Shown here piece by piece: positions 16,386 to 25,442 of a stretch of 37,689 nucleotides of DNA. The position numbers and the translations under genes are program-made. Each line of letters begins with the position of its first letter. Positions within the stretch are counted from its first letter, which is position 1. Under the pieces are notes generated by a model that saw only the letters and a program-made list of their open reading frames with translations, made no database searches and was not told the origin of the DNA. The DNA lies in NCBI GenBank assembly GCA_019120335.1, contig DWVH01000058.1, forward strand, positions 1-37,689, in the 5' to 3' direction. This DNA is from Candidatus Enterococcus stercoripullorum. GTDB lineage: Bacteria > Bacillota > Bacilli > Lactobacillales > Enterococcaceae.

Positions 16386-17114
16386 TTATTCTTCTAGTTC
16401 ATCTTCGTAAATCGTCACTTTCTCTATCAAGTTTGGCAACTGATAAATACTAGCTGCTTTTGTTTCTTCTATCCCCTTTCGAGTCAATTTTGTTTGAATA
16501 ACCTCTCCAGTTTTGCGCCAATAGGCCTTAAACATTTCTTGATTTATGCACTTATACTGCATTCTAATATCTAACTCTATTAGTTTAAGCACAAATTGAT
16601 AAAAAGCTACAAACAATACAAATATCATTGAGTAAACAAATGTATCTATATGTTTAAAGGGTGTAACATATAAACTAATAGCTATAACTAATGCTACCCA
16701 ATAAATAGAAGATTGGATTCCACGTTTTAACATTCTTCCCACGAATACAACTGTTACCAAAAACCACATAACAGATAAAACCACAAAAGAATTTTCGGCT
16801 ATTTCTCCTACTTCAAGCAACGCCTTTGCGCTAGATTTCATAAATAATGCTACTGCAACACTACCTAATATCGTTTTAATATAACTTATATACCTATATT
16901 GATTGCTGACTCTTTTAAGTTCTTTTTCTCTTAGCTGAGTCGACATCATTCGATAATAAAAAGGCAGAAAACCTTCTTCACTTTTTTCTAATACATATAA
17001 CTTCATATAAAATCTTTTGTCTTTTGTTGGTACAAACGTTGAAAATGTTATCCAAACAAAAGGAAACATTAGTATAATAATCGTCATTACATCTAACCAA
17101 TTCACCATTTTCAT
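16386..17114 (-). CDS. Membrane protein of unknown function at the end of the transfer operon
   Basis: About 242 residues with a hydrophobic N-terminal segment (WLDVMTIIILMFPFVWITF), then a charged stretch, three or four further membrane spans (about 80-175) and a soluble C-terminus rich in Lys and Glu (VIQTKLTRKGIEE). I do not recognise a family. A TTG at 17138 would add eight residues, but the ATG at 17114 is the more likely start; spacing from the GAGGGGG site is long (15), so the start is uncertain. Last in the operon, beyond the lipoprotein gene, it sits where ICEs often carry accessory or exclusion functions, which is only a positional hint. Confidence 0.65.
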   Translation of the reverse strand: MKMVNWLDVMTIIILMFPFVWITFSTFVPTKDKRFYMKLYVLEKSEEGFLPFYYRMMSTQLREKELKRVSNQYRYISYIKTILGSVAVALFMKSSAKALLEVGEIAENSFVVLSVMWFLVTVVFVGRMLKRGIQSSIYWVALVIAISLYVTPFKHIDTFVYSMIFVLFVAFYQFVLKLIELDIRMQYKCINQEMFKAYWRKTGEVIQTKLTRKGIEETKAASIYQLPNLIEKVTIYEDELEE

Positions 17115-17194
17115 CTTCTTTCTTTTAATCCCCCTCAAAAAAGTAGCATTCTCTACTACTAAATCACAGTATTATTGCTACTCTTTCATTTTTA

Positions 17195-17722
17195 TCAAAA
17201 TACTTCTCGTCCGTAACTCACACGGATATCATCAATTTTATTGTCATCCGTCAATACTAATTGCACCATGATTTTTTGGTCACCCGCTGTCGAATGTTCA
17301 CGACCAGTTAATACATACTCATTCGGTTTATTAATATCTTGCGCAATAGTTTCAAGGTTGCCCGACGCATGAATCTCTACATGAGGATCTACATCAATTG
17401 CACTCTCTTCAATACATTTATCCGTTAAATATTTACGCACAGATTGATTTCTATGATAAATATCCTTGTAATTCACCCATTTTCTAGCAAAATCTTTTAA
17501 AAGTTTTTGCCTTTCGTGACTTTTTTGCTGTTCTTCCACTTGTTTTTCTTCTAGTTTTTTTAAAGTTTCTTTTGCCTTTTCGTCTTGTACATACACTACA
17601 CGCTCTTTCACACTTGTTTGCGTCTTTTGGCTTACTTGTGTTTCTTCTTGCTTTTGAGAAGTACAAGCACCTAACACAAACAATAACGGTACTATACATA
17701 GTAGTAATGATTTTTTCTTCAT
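17195..17722 (-). CDS. Lipoprotein encoded after the cell-wall hydrolase
   Basis: A 175-residue lipoprotein. It has a signal peptide (MKKKSLLLCIVPLLFVLG) and a lipobox with the modified cysteine at about 20 (LGACTSQ). A coiled-coil-like charged segment (about 45-85; KETLKKLEEKQVEEQQ) is followed by a small globular domain ending in a beta-rich part (YVLTGREHSTAGDQKIMVQL). Ribosome-binding site GGAGGGG is strong. It should sit on the outer face of the cytoplasmic membrane. In ICEBs1 the gene in this position (yddJ) encodes the lipoprotein that excludes redundant transfer. I see no clear sequence similarity, so exclusion is only a positional guess; a channel component is the alternative. Confidence 0.75.
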   Translation of the reverse strand: MKKKSLLLCIVPLLFVLGACTSQKQEETQVSQKTQTSVKERVVYVQDEKAKETLKKLEEKQVEEQQKSHERQKLLKDFARKWVNYKDIYHRNQSVRKYLTDKCIEESAIDVDPHVEIHASGNLETIAQDINKPNEYVLTGREHSTAGDQKIMVQLVLTDDNKIDDIRVSYGREVF

Positions 17723-17737
17723 TTATTTCCCCTCCAG

Positions 17738-18841
17738 CTATTTTACTTTTCGCACAATACTTTTAATTCTAGTAATCGCATAGGTTCGTTCATACTTAGC
17801 ACACACTCTACCTTTACCAGCATTTTGTTCGTAAGTGCTAAATTTTTGTCCGCCATTAGATACACTTGAAATAATTCCTGTATGACCATAAATTCCCGGA
17901 GAAAGCACACCACCTGCATACCAATTCACGACATCCCCAGCTTTTAAATCACTAGGCTTAGGATTGTGAATGACTTTAAAACCATATCTTCCCCAATCAT
18001 AATCTTGTCCGATATCTTGCGCATACATATGCCCTGACCCCATCATCTTTGGTCCACCTAGATTTTCAACATAATAAGCGGTAAGTCCATAACATTCACC
18101 ATTGTAGACTTGTTTTCCTAATTGTTTTTCTAACGATTGAATAGACCTTTTTGTCCCTTTACTTGACTGATTCAACTTGCTTGATTGGAAAGTTTGCCAC
18201 TTCGATTGAGCAAAGTCATCATATTGTTTCAAATCGTTTTTTTCAATAATGGATAAACAGGCGGTATAATAAGGACTATTTATCGTAATTCCAGCTGCTG
18301 CATAACCACCACGTCCTAAAATCAACAAACATTCATTCGGACTGGTATTGCCAACACATGCGTTAAAATTGCTTTGACTCGCAACCATAAACCCATAGTA
18401 ACTAAAACAAGCCATATTGTTTGGAAACTTCATATAATTGCCACCTTCTGAACCGCCAATTCCTCTTGAGGTTCCTCTTGGAAAAGGACAACCATCAAAA
18501 TAGGTAATCCCGAAATAATTCAAATCATTTCTTGCAGAAGCGGATTGCCCCCATGCGCTCTCATATGCCCATTGACTCAATATAACGCTAGGTAACAAAC
18601 GATACTTTATCGCTGATCCAACAGCCAATTGCACCACCTCATCACTAAAAGCCCCTGTTCCTTTGATTTCTTTAAATATCGGCAACCCTTCTGAATATTC
18701 CCCGTCAAAGGCTTCTACAGAAGTTGCACCACCTATATTGTTTTCCAAGTCTTGGTTGCTTCCAGCCAAACCAAAGAAAAATAAAATTGGAATAAAAAGT
18801 ATGAGAAAAAGTGGGAAACACCCACAACCTATCTTTTTCAT
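17738..18841 (-). CDS. Conjugation cell-wall hydrolase (muramidase/glucosaminidase plus CHAP), CwlT/Orf14-like
   Basis: A 367-residue two-domain hydrolase with an N-terminal membrane anchor (FPLFLILFIPILFFFGLAG, about 9-28). The first domain (about 60-215) is lysozyme/glucosaminidase-like, with the catalytic glutamate in SQWAYESAWGQS followed by LNYFGI. The second (about 230-365) is a CHAP/NlpC-type amidase or endopeptidase, with the nucleophile in YNGECYGLTAYYVE, the histidine in YGHTGIISSV and a polar residue in YEQNAG. It opens the peptidoglycan for the mating channel, as CwlT of ICEBs1 and Orf14 of Tn916 do. The start overlaps the previous stop codon by four bases (ATGA), so it is translationally coupled to the VirB6-like gene. 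The extra cysteines in the first domain (DGCPF, MACFSYY, NACVGN, NECLL) suggest disulfides. Confidence 0.88.
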   Translation of the reverse strand: MKKIGCGCFPLFLILFIPILFFFGLAGSNQDLENNIGGATSVEAFDGEYSEGLPIFKEIKGTGAFSDEVVQLAVGSAIKYRLLPSVILSQWAYESAWGQSASARNDLNYFGITYFDGCPFPRGTSRGIGGSEGGNYMKFPNNMACFSYYGFMVASQSNFNACVGNTSPNECLLILGRGGYAAAGITINSPYYTACLSIIEKNDLKQYDDFAQSKWQTFQSSKLNQSSKGTKRSIQSLEKQLGKQVYNGECYGLTAYYVENLGGPKMMGSGHMYAQDIGQDYDWGRYGFKVIHNPKPSDLKAGDVVNWYAGGVLSPGIYGHTGIISSVSNGGQKFSTYEQNAGKGRVCAKYERTYAITRIKSIVRKVK

Positions 18842-20871
18842 CGGTGTTTCCCTCCTAATCCTTTATATTGTATCGTTCGTTTCTGATTCATATTCATCTT
18901 ATTGTGTACTTGTTGCTTAAATTTAGGATTGACCGCTACTTGTACAGGTTTTTGTGCGTTGCGTACAGAAACTTTTATTTTATCTTTTGATTGTCGCAAA
19001 GATTGTAATTGCTTGACTTGCGAAACCTTCAACGTTGGCTTTTGTCCTAATGTTTGCGGTACACGATTGACTTTCGCTTTTGAGCGGATGTTTAATACTG
19101 GAAGTTGACTCACTCTTGACTGAAAGTGTGGCTTATTCTTTAGCATAGGTATTGGAAACGGCACTTTAGAAATCAACTGACTAGCTGATTTTAACTTTGG
19201 TAAACCCAAACCTTTAAGAGATAATCGGTCTTTAATAGACAAAGTTTGCGGGGTTCGTCTAGTTGTTGATTCTTTTTTATCCGTTGCTGGTTGATTGCTT
19301 GCTGGAGATAAGGCATTTTTCGCTTGAGTAGCTTTCGCTTGTTGTTGAAAATCTTTCTTAGCTTGATTCTGATTGGCTTTTGCTTGTACCATCCCTTGTG
19401 CCTTGCCTTGTACAGTCCGAGCTATTTTCATAGCTTTTCCAAATGCTGGATTTGCCACACCAGCAACTGCTAAACCAGCTTTTCCTACTTTATTTCTTGC
19501 ACTTACTAAACCATCATTAGCACGTTTAACAGTTTGTTTGGTTTCTTTCCACGCTTGCTTGGTCGTATTTTTAGCTGTTTTAACGGTATTCGTTGCACTA
19601 GATAAACCTAGCTTTTCCATAATTACCATACGCTTTGCAATCGCAACGATACTAATAATCGTTTTTACTAGAATATTTGCACCCAGTGTTGCTAGACTAT
19701 CCGTTGGTATCCATTTATCAATAATGTTAAACACTAAAAACACCACAAGAATTAAGACACTAAAAAAGGACTTTTGAAAAATGAGTCCAAAGAATTTTTT
19801 CAAAAAGCCCATTACCATATATTCAAAGGTTGGAAAGAAAGAACATAATGTCAAAAACGGTATGGCAATCAAACATAAAAGTACACCAATTTGAAAGACA
19901 AAACGAATTAAACCAATAGTCACAATCGGAATCCCTAAGGCAAAAGTTGTCAATGGTGCAATTGCCCCAACCGTTGCCTTATAAATGCCTTTGTTCGGTA
20001 ATAAATAGTTACGGTAACTACTATCTTCCTCACTTTTATCATTGACTTCATCAACTAATTTTTCACTTTCTTCTTTTGTCAACTTATCTGACAAAAATTC
20101 ACTTGGATTAATTTTTGCACGCTTTAATGCGTCTTGGTCCGTCGTACCATAATTTAACAGTAGGTAGTTATCTACTACTGTTTTTCTAAAATACATCTCT
20201 CTGATTTGCTTAATGGCTTGTGTACTGGACATTGCCACATTCCCCTGTCCCAATTGATCCACACCAGCCGTTGCCTGAAACACAAAACCTTCTACTTGCA
20301 CAGATAAGTCATCTAATTTTTTGGTGAATTCTTCTCCTTTTGGTGCTAATCCATGATTACCGAACCAAACCATAGAAAAAGCCAAAATACATACAAACCG
20401 CTTGAATAATTTTATTGCCCGTCTAGGTTGACTCAAATATACATAAAACAAATAAACGACTGTCAATACAATTCCAATCATTCCTAAACCACTGAACAGT
20501 TTATCATAAATGTTTTTAGAAAATTGAAAGAAGTTATGAATCGCTTCATTCATTTCTGCCCCGTTGTATAATTTATCAATGATAAGGTCGAAGGTTTGCC
20601 AAATCCACTTACTAAATCCAAAGAAAAAATTAGCCGTCATTTGTAAAAAATCTGAACCGTTAACCCCAAAAATCATCTTGCCTAAACTAAATTCTGTATC
20701 TCCTACATAAGAAGCATAACTTTCTAAATCAAACTTACCAATTTGATTGATTGCTTCTTGTGAACCACCTAAAGCAAAAGCGACTGAAGTATACGTAATC
20801 ATTAAAAAGAGTAAACTAAAAAGAAAAGTTATCGTCTTTTTATTCAAAAAGTATGTTCTTATTTTCTTCAT
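18838..20871 (-). CDS. VirB6-like conjugation membrane protein (Orf15/ConG type, EF1877 family)
   Basis: 677 residues. A signal-anchor segment (about 12-34) is followed by a short extracellular loop, then six or so further membrane spans: about 120-145, 155-175, and four between 300 and 400 (LTTFALGIPIVTIGLIRFVF, then LLCLIAIPFLTL). A long basic cytoplasmic tail (about 440-677) is rich in Lys, Gln and Ala, with many prolines (LPKLKSASQLISKVPFP). The layout is that of the Tn916 Orf15 / ICEBs1 ConG family, the VirB6-like core of the mating channel. The basic tail could contact DNA or the ATPase. It lies 14 bases after the VirB4-like gene and shares its last four bases with the hydrolase gene. 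Confidence 0.85.
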   Translation of the reverse strand: MKKIRTYFLNKKTITFLFSLLFLMITYTSVAFALGGSQEAINQIGKFDLESYASYVGDTEFSLGKMIFGVNGSDFLQMTANFFFGFSKWIWQTFDLIIDKLYNGAEMNEAIHNFFQFSKNIYDKLFSGLGMIGIVLTVVYLFYVYLSQPRRAIKLFKRFVCILAFSMVWFGNHGLAPKGEEFTKKLDDLSVQVEGFVFQATAGVDQLGQGNVAMSSTQAIKQIREMYFRKTVVDNYLLLNYGTTDQDALKRAKINPSEFLSDKLTKEESEKLVDEVNDKSEEDSSYRNYLLPNKGIYKATVGAIAPLTTFALGIPIVTIGLIRFVFQIGVLLCLIAIPFLTLCSFFPTFEYMVMGFLKKFFGLIFQKSFFSVLILVVFLVFNIIDKWIPTDSLATLGANILVKTIISIVAIAKRMVIMEKLGLSSATNTVKTAKNTTKQAWKETKQTVKRANDGLVSARNKVGKAGLAVAGVANPAFGKAMKIARTVQGKAQGMVQAKANQNQAKKDFQQQAKATQAKNALSPASNQPATDKKESTTRRTPQTLSIKDRLSLKGLGLPKLKSASQLISKVPFPIPMLKNKPHFQSRVSQLPVLNIRSKAKVNRVPQTLGQKPTLKVSQVKQLQSLRQSKDKIKVSVRNAQKPVQVAVNPKFKQQVHNKMNMNQKRTIQYKGLGGKHR

Positions 20872-20885
20872 CTCATCCCTTCTTT

Positions 20886-23408
20886 CTAATCATTAAAACT
20901 AGATTCTTCATTTTCACTATTGCCTGTTTTCGTGGTTGTTCTCAAGGCTTCACGTATTTCTTCAAACGGGCAATGAATATTGATTTTTCCAATTCGTCCA
21001 TAGACATCTAAGAACCAACATTGCCCTTTAATCATCCGTTTCATAGCCGATAAATTTTCTTCATTGACTTCCAGTCCCACATGCTTTAAAATCTTTTCTC
21101 TTTCAGAATCTTCATCAAAAGCAAAAATCATTCCAAAGTTGCCTTTTTCGTCATCATCTCCTAAATCTCCGATAAACTGCGTATCTAATATCAACTGGTT
21201 CATTTGTGACCGTCCCACACGTGCCATATCGCTAATAATCGCTTTACCTGCTATACTTTTACTAAAGACCCACGCTTCAGTAAAATAGACCGCTGTTTTT
21301 TGTTCTGCGTCACGTTTACCGAACATCTCACAAAAACGCCCTAAGCTAATCATCAGACATAGTGCTTTTCTATCAGCGTCTGAATAGGTGTTACTATCCA
21401 CTTTATCACTAGGCAATTTCAAATCCTGAATTTCAAGAATGGTTGTTTTCGCTTTAAAATCTAAGCCTTGATTTTCACCATAAGAAAATCCTAAGCGTAA
21501 AATAGAATGTTCCACCGTTAATCTTAAAAATTTTCCATATTCAGAAACTTGTTTATCATTATGACTTTCTAACCATTCAATCACATTCATTAAACCGACT
21601 TGATAACCGTCACGTCTTAATTTCAAAATTTCTTGAATGCCCTCTAAGACCGCTCCTTTCAATTGAAAATTCGTACCTAAAGGCGATAATTCATCAATCA
21701 TATCTTGTGCGACTTGTTTTGCATTGGTATCATCAAGATAAGTAATAGGGTCAAGCACACCATAGTTGCTTTCGTCTTGCGCATTTAAAGTGACATAATT
21801 AAACGATTTTAAATGCGCCACAAACAACGGATAGTGTTCTTGATAATAAGGATTGTTGATTAAATTATGAAACCAGCGCTTTTTTTCACCTTTAGGGTCA
21901 ATGAATAGACTTTGTACTTCTAAAAACGAAGAATACAAAAAGATTAAACCCACTAAGAAAGTTTTTCCTTTTCCTGTTTTTCCCGTCACCGCAATATGTG
22001 GTGCGTCAAACAATGCCCCCTTAATTCCTTCTGCGACTGCTAAAGGGTTTAAAAAGACAAAACGATTAGAAGCCTGTATGTATTCTTCAAGACTTGTTTT
22101 CTCCCCTTGTGAACCTTGTTCTCCTAGCACATCTTGTCGTCCAATATACCAGCCGTAATCCATTCCCAACATAGAAGTTGTACCAAATAATAACTCTGCA
22201 AGTCCTTCTAAATTGGTACAGTTTTTCCAGTGTAGCTGATCTCCTAAAGGTTGTCCCATGAGATTTTTGTAAAATAAAGCGACTTGGTCATTTTTTGCTC
22301 GATAAACTGCCATTACTTCATTCAAGCGATTGACAACATATAACGCATTTTGCCTTGTTTCCTCTGGTGTTTTCCCATAAACAACAAAACATCCGAGCCA
22401 TTCTGCCACAGGTTCGCCATTTTGCATACGTTGTTTCATATGACGGACCAAATAACGAATATTTAACAAACGGTCACTAGGTTCTTCCCCAGCTTTTAAT
22501 TCTTCTTGTTCTTCTTCCTTAAAGCGATTGTATAACCAATTCACTTTAGAGGACATTTTTACCGAACCTTTCAAAGGCGGAAAATGAACCTTTAATCGTA
22601 ATTCACACGGAAAGGGTAAATCTTGTCCAAATTGAAACAAATCCACTTGTGACATATTTTCAGGCAATTCAGCAATCGGCAAAAAGGATAAATACGTTGT
22701 CCCTAAATCATCTGATAAAGATAAGACACCTTTAAAATTTAATAAAGGTTTAACAGTAGCGCTTTGTCTATCTTCTGTCAGTCGAATTTGATTTTCTTCT
22801 GTTACCACATGCTCTAGTCCTCTGATAAATTGTAATCGATTGAGATATAACATCTCTTTTACATTCAAAGGACGTATCGCATAGCTTTGTAACAGATTAT
22901 TTAAATCTTGTAATTCAAACTGCACCTTTTCAAAAAATAAATCAGGACGACTATATTCATAGCCCAACAAATCCATGATTTCATCTACAAATGCTGTTTT
23001 TGCTTTTTTGAATACTTCCTTTAAACTTTCTGCTTCACTGAGTGATTGCACCCGCACACCTAAAATAAAAGCTGGACGATAGACATCCCCTTCATAAGTT
23101 AAGATATTGACTGTTTCTTTTGTGTAGTAAGTACCTACTGCTTTATTTTTTCTATCAATCAAACGAGCCATTTTTTCAAAGCGACTTTCTAAATTTAATG
23201 TTTGTGGATACATCACCAAATCAATATCTTCATATTTGCTTAGTAGTTTAAACAGACTTCTCAATAACTCCTTGTGATTTTGAATATCTTGAGGGTTATT
23301 TTGCGTAATTACTTTAGGGGTTACCGAAAAATACGCCCAAATTTGATTTTCTTGATTGATTAAACAATTTTTCTGAATTGCTTTTACTGGTTGATTGGTT
23401 ACCCGCAT
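20886..23408 (-). CDS. VirB4-like conjugation ATPase (TcpF/Orf16/ConE type)
   Basis: An 840-residue ATPase that powers the type IV secretion channel from the cytoplasmic face. The N-terminal half (1-440) is the less conserved VirB4 domain; GSQGEKTSLEEY precedes the core. Walker A is GKTGKGKT (476-483), and SLFIDPKGEKKRWF follows as in the family. A late segment (TAVYFTEAWVFSKS) holds the acidic Walker B-type residue, and SQMNQLILDTQFIGD matches the motif after it. Length and order agree with Tn916 Orf16 and ICEBs1 ConE. It overlaps the end of the tcpE gene by 10 bases, consistent with a tightly coupled operon. Confidence 0.93.
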   Translation of the reverse strand: MRVTNQPVKAIQKNCLINQENQIWAYFSVTPKVITQNNPQDIQNHKELLRSLFKLLSKYEDIDLVMYPQTLNLESRFEKMARLIDRKNKAVGTYYTKETVNILTYEGDVYRPAFILGVRVQSLSEAESLKEVFKKAKTAFVDEIMDLLGYEYSRPDLFFEKVQFELQDLNNLLQSYAIRPLNVKEMLYLNRLQFIRGLEHVVTEENQIRLTEDRQSATVKPLLNFKGVLSLSDDLGTTYLSFLPIAELPENMSQVDLFQFGQDLPFPCELRLKVHFPPLKGSVKMSSKVNWLYNRFKEEEQEELKAGEEPSDRLLNIRYLVRHMKQRMQNGEPVAEWLGCFVVYGKTPEETRQNALYVVNRLNEVMAVYRAKNDQVALFYKNLMGQPLGDQLHWKNCTNLEGLAELLFGTTSMLGMDYGWYIGRQDVLGEQGSQGEKTSLEEYIQASNRFVFLNPLAVAEGIKGALFDAPHIAVTGKTGKGKTFLVGLIFLYSSFLEVQSLFIDPKGEKKRWFHNLINNPYYQEHYPLFVAHLKSFNYVTLNAQDESNYGVLDPITYLDDTNAKQVAQDMIDELSPLGTNFQLKGAVLEGIQEILKLRRDGYQVGLMNVIEWLESHNDKQVSEYGKFLRLTVEHSILRLGFSYGENQGLDFKAKTTILEIQDLKLPSDKVDSNTYSDADRKALCLMISLGRFCEMFGKRDAEQKTAVYFTEAWVFSKSIAGKAIISDMARVGRSQMNQLILDTQFIGDLGDDDEKGNFGMIFAFDEDSEREKILKHVGLEVNEENLSAMKRMIKGQCWFLDVYGRIGKINIHCPFEEIREALRTTTKTGNSENEESSFND

Positions 23409-23806
23409 ATTTTCACCTCACTCAAATCAAATTGCATTTCCTCAACGGAATGTTTTTCTTTAGGTTTGAAATTTTGATACGTTCTATTTAATAGCACATA
23501 CAAAAAAATAAACTTCAACACATCTATTAAGTAGAAGTAAATTTTTTTGCCATCAGGCTTAATCCGATTCATTGTCGTCACAGAAAACAAGGGTACCGCA
23601 AAATAGAATAACGTATATGAAAAATCTAGTTTATTTTGTAAACTAGCAATCATATCACCTAAAAAATAGGCTTCTATCCCCATAATGATAAAAAATGTTG
23701 CTACATCTACCAACGCAACGGAAAAAGGCAATCGTCCGAGATTGCCTAAATCCTTAATGCGTACTGGTTCTTTAAATACACTTGAATAATTGTATGCTTC
23801 CCACAT
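23399..23806 (-). CDS. TcpE-family conjugation membrane protein (Orf17/ConD type)
   Basis: 135 residues. After an N-terminal stretch characteristic of the family (YNYSSVFKEPVRIKDLGN) come two closely spaced membrane hairpins (about 30-85), in which the second span ends before MNRIKPDGKKIYFYL, and a charged C-terminus. TcpE proteins help place the VirB4-like ATPase at the membrane. The gene stands directly before that ATPase gene and overlaps it, as in Tn916 and pCW3. Ribosome-binding site GGAGG lies 7 bases from ATG. Confidence 0.85.
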   Translation of the reverse strand: MWEAYNYSSVFKEPVRIKDLGNLGRLPFSVALVDVATFFIIMGIEAYFLGDMIASLQNKLDFSYTLFYFAVPLFSVTTMNRIKPDGKKIYFYLIDVLKFIFLYVLLNRTYQNFKPKEKHSVEEMQFDLSEVKICG

Positions 23807-23809
23807 TTT

Positions 23810-24028
23810 TTAACCTCCAAAAAGTTTTCCAAACAAACCACCAATGCCATTTAATACGGTATCGTAGTGTTCCATAAAATACCATGCAAAGCCACCAGTC
23901 ACTAAACCACCAGCAATTGAAACTAATTTAGACTTGCCGAAACCTTTTAAAACCCAATAGGCAACGCCTGCTACAATAACATATTTAGATTGAGTTACGA
24001 ACCATTCAAATAAACCGGATAAACCCAT
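23810..24028 (-). CDS. TcpD/ConC-like small membrane protein
   Basis: 72 residues with two hydrophobic helices (YVIVAGVAYWVLKG and LVSIAGGLVTGGFAWYFM) and a glycine- and leucine-rich end (IGGLFGKLFGG). The small size, two spans and position between tcpC- and tcpE-like genes match TcpD/ConC, a minor component of the Gram-positive mating channel. GAGGTGG lies 7 bases upstream of the ATG. Confidence 0.75.
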   Translation of the reverse strand: MGLSGLFEWFVTQSKYVIVAGVAYWVLKGFGKSKLVSIAGGLVTGGFAWYFMEHYDTVLNGIGGLFGKLFGG

Positions 24029-24052
24029 CTTTCTTCCACCTCTACTTTTTAA

Positions 24053-25045
24053 TTAATCATTGCTAAATGCTTCATCTTGAAACGTATGTGTCAATTTCAA
24101 CACATACCATTTTCCTAATTTCTTGGTAATATATAGCGTCATTTGTTCATTATGCGTTACAGTTGTTCCCGTATCTGCAAATTGAACAAGAGATTTTGCT
24201 ACATATACCTTTTCTTTAGTGTCTTTCAATTGAAAAATCTCTGTTGTGACATTGTGTACGGTAACCGTATTTTCAAGTCCTTCTGGATTTTCCATCATGT
24301 AAGACATATCTTGTGCTGTATTATGCGCATATTTTTCAAAAAATTCTTTGACAAAATTGGTCAATTCTTCACGCAAAGACAAACTCTCAATACGATTATA
24401 ATTATCTGTTTGATAACTAATCATATCCGCTTTACTTTCATTCAAAGGAACGCTTGTAAAATAAGGTGGTGCAACGACCCGACAACCATTGCTTTTTATC
24501 ACAAACGGAATGTTTAATAACTGCGTCGCTTTCATTTCTTGTTCTTGGTTGTTCTTGTCTAATTGTGTAATAGTATAAGTCACTTTATACGTTGCTGTTG
24601 CGACACCATCTACTTCTTTTAGTGCATAAAAAGAAGCACTATCCACCACTCTTTTTACGGGAACATAAATATCTTCCCTTTTAAAACCAGTTGCGAGATA
24701 TTCGTATATCAACGTTTCTAAACGTTTTTCATCATTGCTATTGTTTGGATTAGCGTTCATGTATAGCGCCACAAAACGATTCATAAAACTTTCGATTTCT
24801 GGACTATAAGATAAACCAGCAATAGATTGTTCCTTGACCTTCTTTTGCAAAATTTGAATTGTATCATTCATCTTAGCAACCTTCATTTTTGCCTGATTGG
24901 CTTGGACAAAAGCAAAACCACCTGATACAATTAAAAGTGCCGTAAGCCCCACGATCACCTTTCTTACAACTTGGACATTGTATTTTTGTTTCGTGGGGAC
25001 TTTGGCTACTTTTGTTTGCGGTTTTTTCCTAAAACGTTGGAACAT
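24053..25045 (-). CDS. TcpC-like (VirB8-type) conjugation protein, Orf13/ConB family
   Basis: 330 residues: a basic cytoplasmic start, a single membrane span (VIVGLTALLIVSGGFAFVQA, about 31-50), a short coiled coil (KMNDTIQILQKKVKEQ), then two NTF2-like domains. The segments SPEIESFMNRFVALYMNAN (about 101-119) and LTNFVKEFFEKYAHN open the first and second. TcpC of pCW3 has this build and forms a trimeric outer part of the channel. The start lies three bases after the stop of the XRE gene upstream. Confidence 0.88.
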   Translation of the reverse strand: MFQRFRKKPQTKVAKVPTKQKYNVQVVRKVIVGLTALLIVSGGFAFVQANQAKMKVAKMNDTIQILQKKVKEQSIAGLSYSPEIESFMNRFVALYMNANPNNSNDEKRLETLIYEYLATGFKREDIYVPVKRVVDSASFYALKEVDGVATATYKVTYTITQLDKNNQEQEMKATQLLNIPFVIKSNGCRVVAPPYFTSVPLNESKADMISYQTDNYNRIESLSLREELTNFVKEFFEKYAHNTAQDMSYMMENPEGLENTVTVHNVTTEIFQLKDTKEKVYVAKSLVQFADTGTTVTHNEQMTLYITKKLGKWYVLKLTHTFQDEAFSND

Positions 25046-25048
25046 TAT

Positions 25049-25432
25049 TTAATCACCCCCTTTCAAATTCTGCATATACCGAACTAATCGTTGTTGTTGC
25101 ACGCTATCCAAAGCATGGAGTAAATGCAACACTTCATATTCTTCTTTGTTGTAAATCGTGTAATCTACATAGATACCATTAGATAAATCTTCCACTTGTA
25201 AACGATTGGCTTTCATTGCCTGCGTTAAATCTAGCATGGTAAATTTACCCGTAATTTCACCTTCTGTTACACCAAAAAACGCCATTAATTCTGATAAATA
25301 ATGAGTAGGTTTCACTTTGTCTAATTCCCACCTACTCACTTGTGACTGTGTCGCACGTAATTGTTGCGCTAATTCAGTACTAGTAATGCCCTTTCGCTCT
25401 CTCAATCTCCTAATTCGTTTTCCTATACTCAT
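25049..25432 (-). CDS. XRE-family regulator inside the transfer operon
   Basis: 127 residues. Residues 1-55 form a clear Cro/CI-type HTH (IGKRIRRLRERKGITSTELA, then QSQVSRWELDKVKP). The C-terminal 70 residues have no motif I recognise. GAGGTAG lies upstream of the ATG at 25432. It stands between the LPXTG protein and tcpC, and is likely to tune expression of the downstream channel genes or of the surface-protein gene; target sites cannot be assigned. It is a different protein from the XRE regulator at 34.0-34.3 kb. Confidence 0.8.
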   Translation of the reverse strand: MSIGKRIRRLRERKGITSTELAQQLRATQSQVSRWELDKVKPTHYLSELMAFFGVTEGEITGKFTMLDLTQAMKANRLQVEDLSNGIYVDYTIYNKEEYEVLHLLHALDSVQQQRLVRYMQNLKGGD

Positions 25433-25442
25433 GTATCTACCT

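Noticed and set aside
19373-19777. 134-codon plus-strand ORF inside the VirB6-like gene
   Set aside because: Composition mirrors the Ala/Lys-rich basic tail on the other strand; no start signal and no similarity to a known fold.
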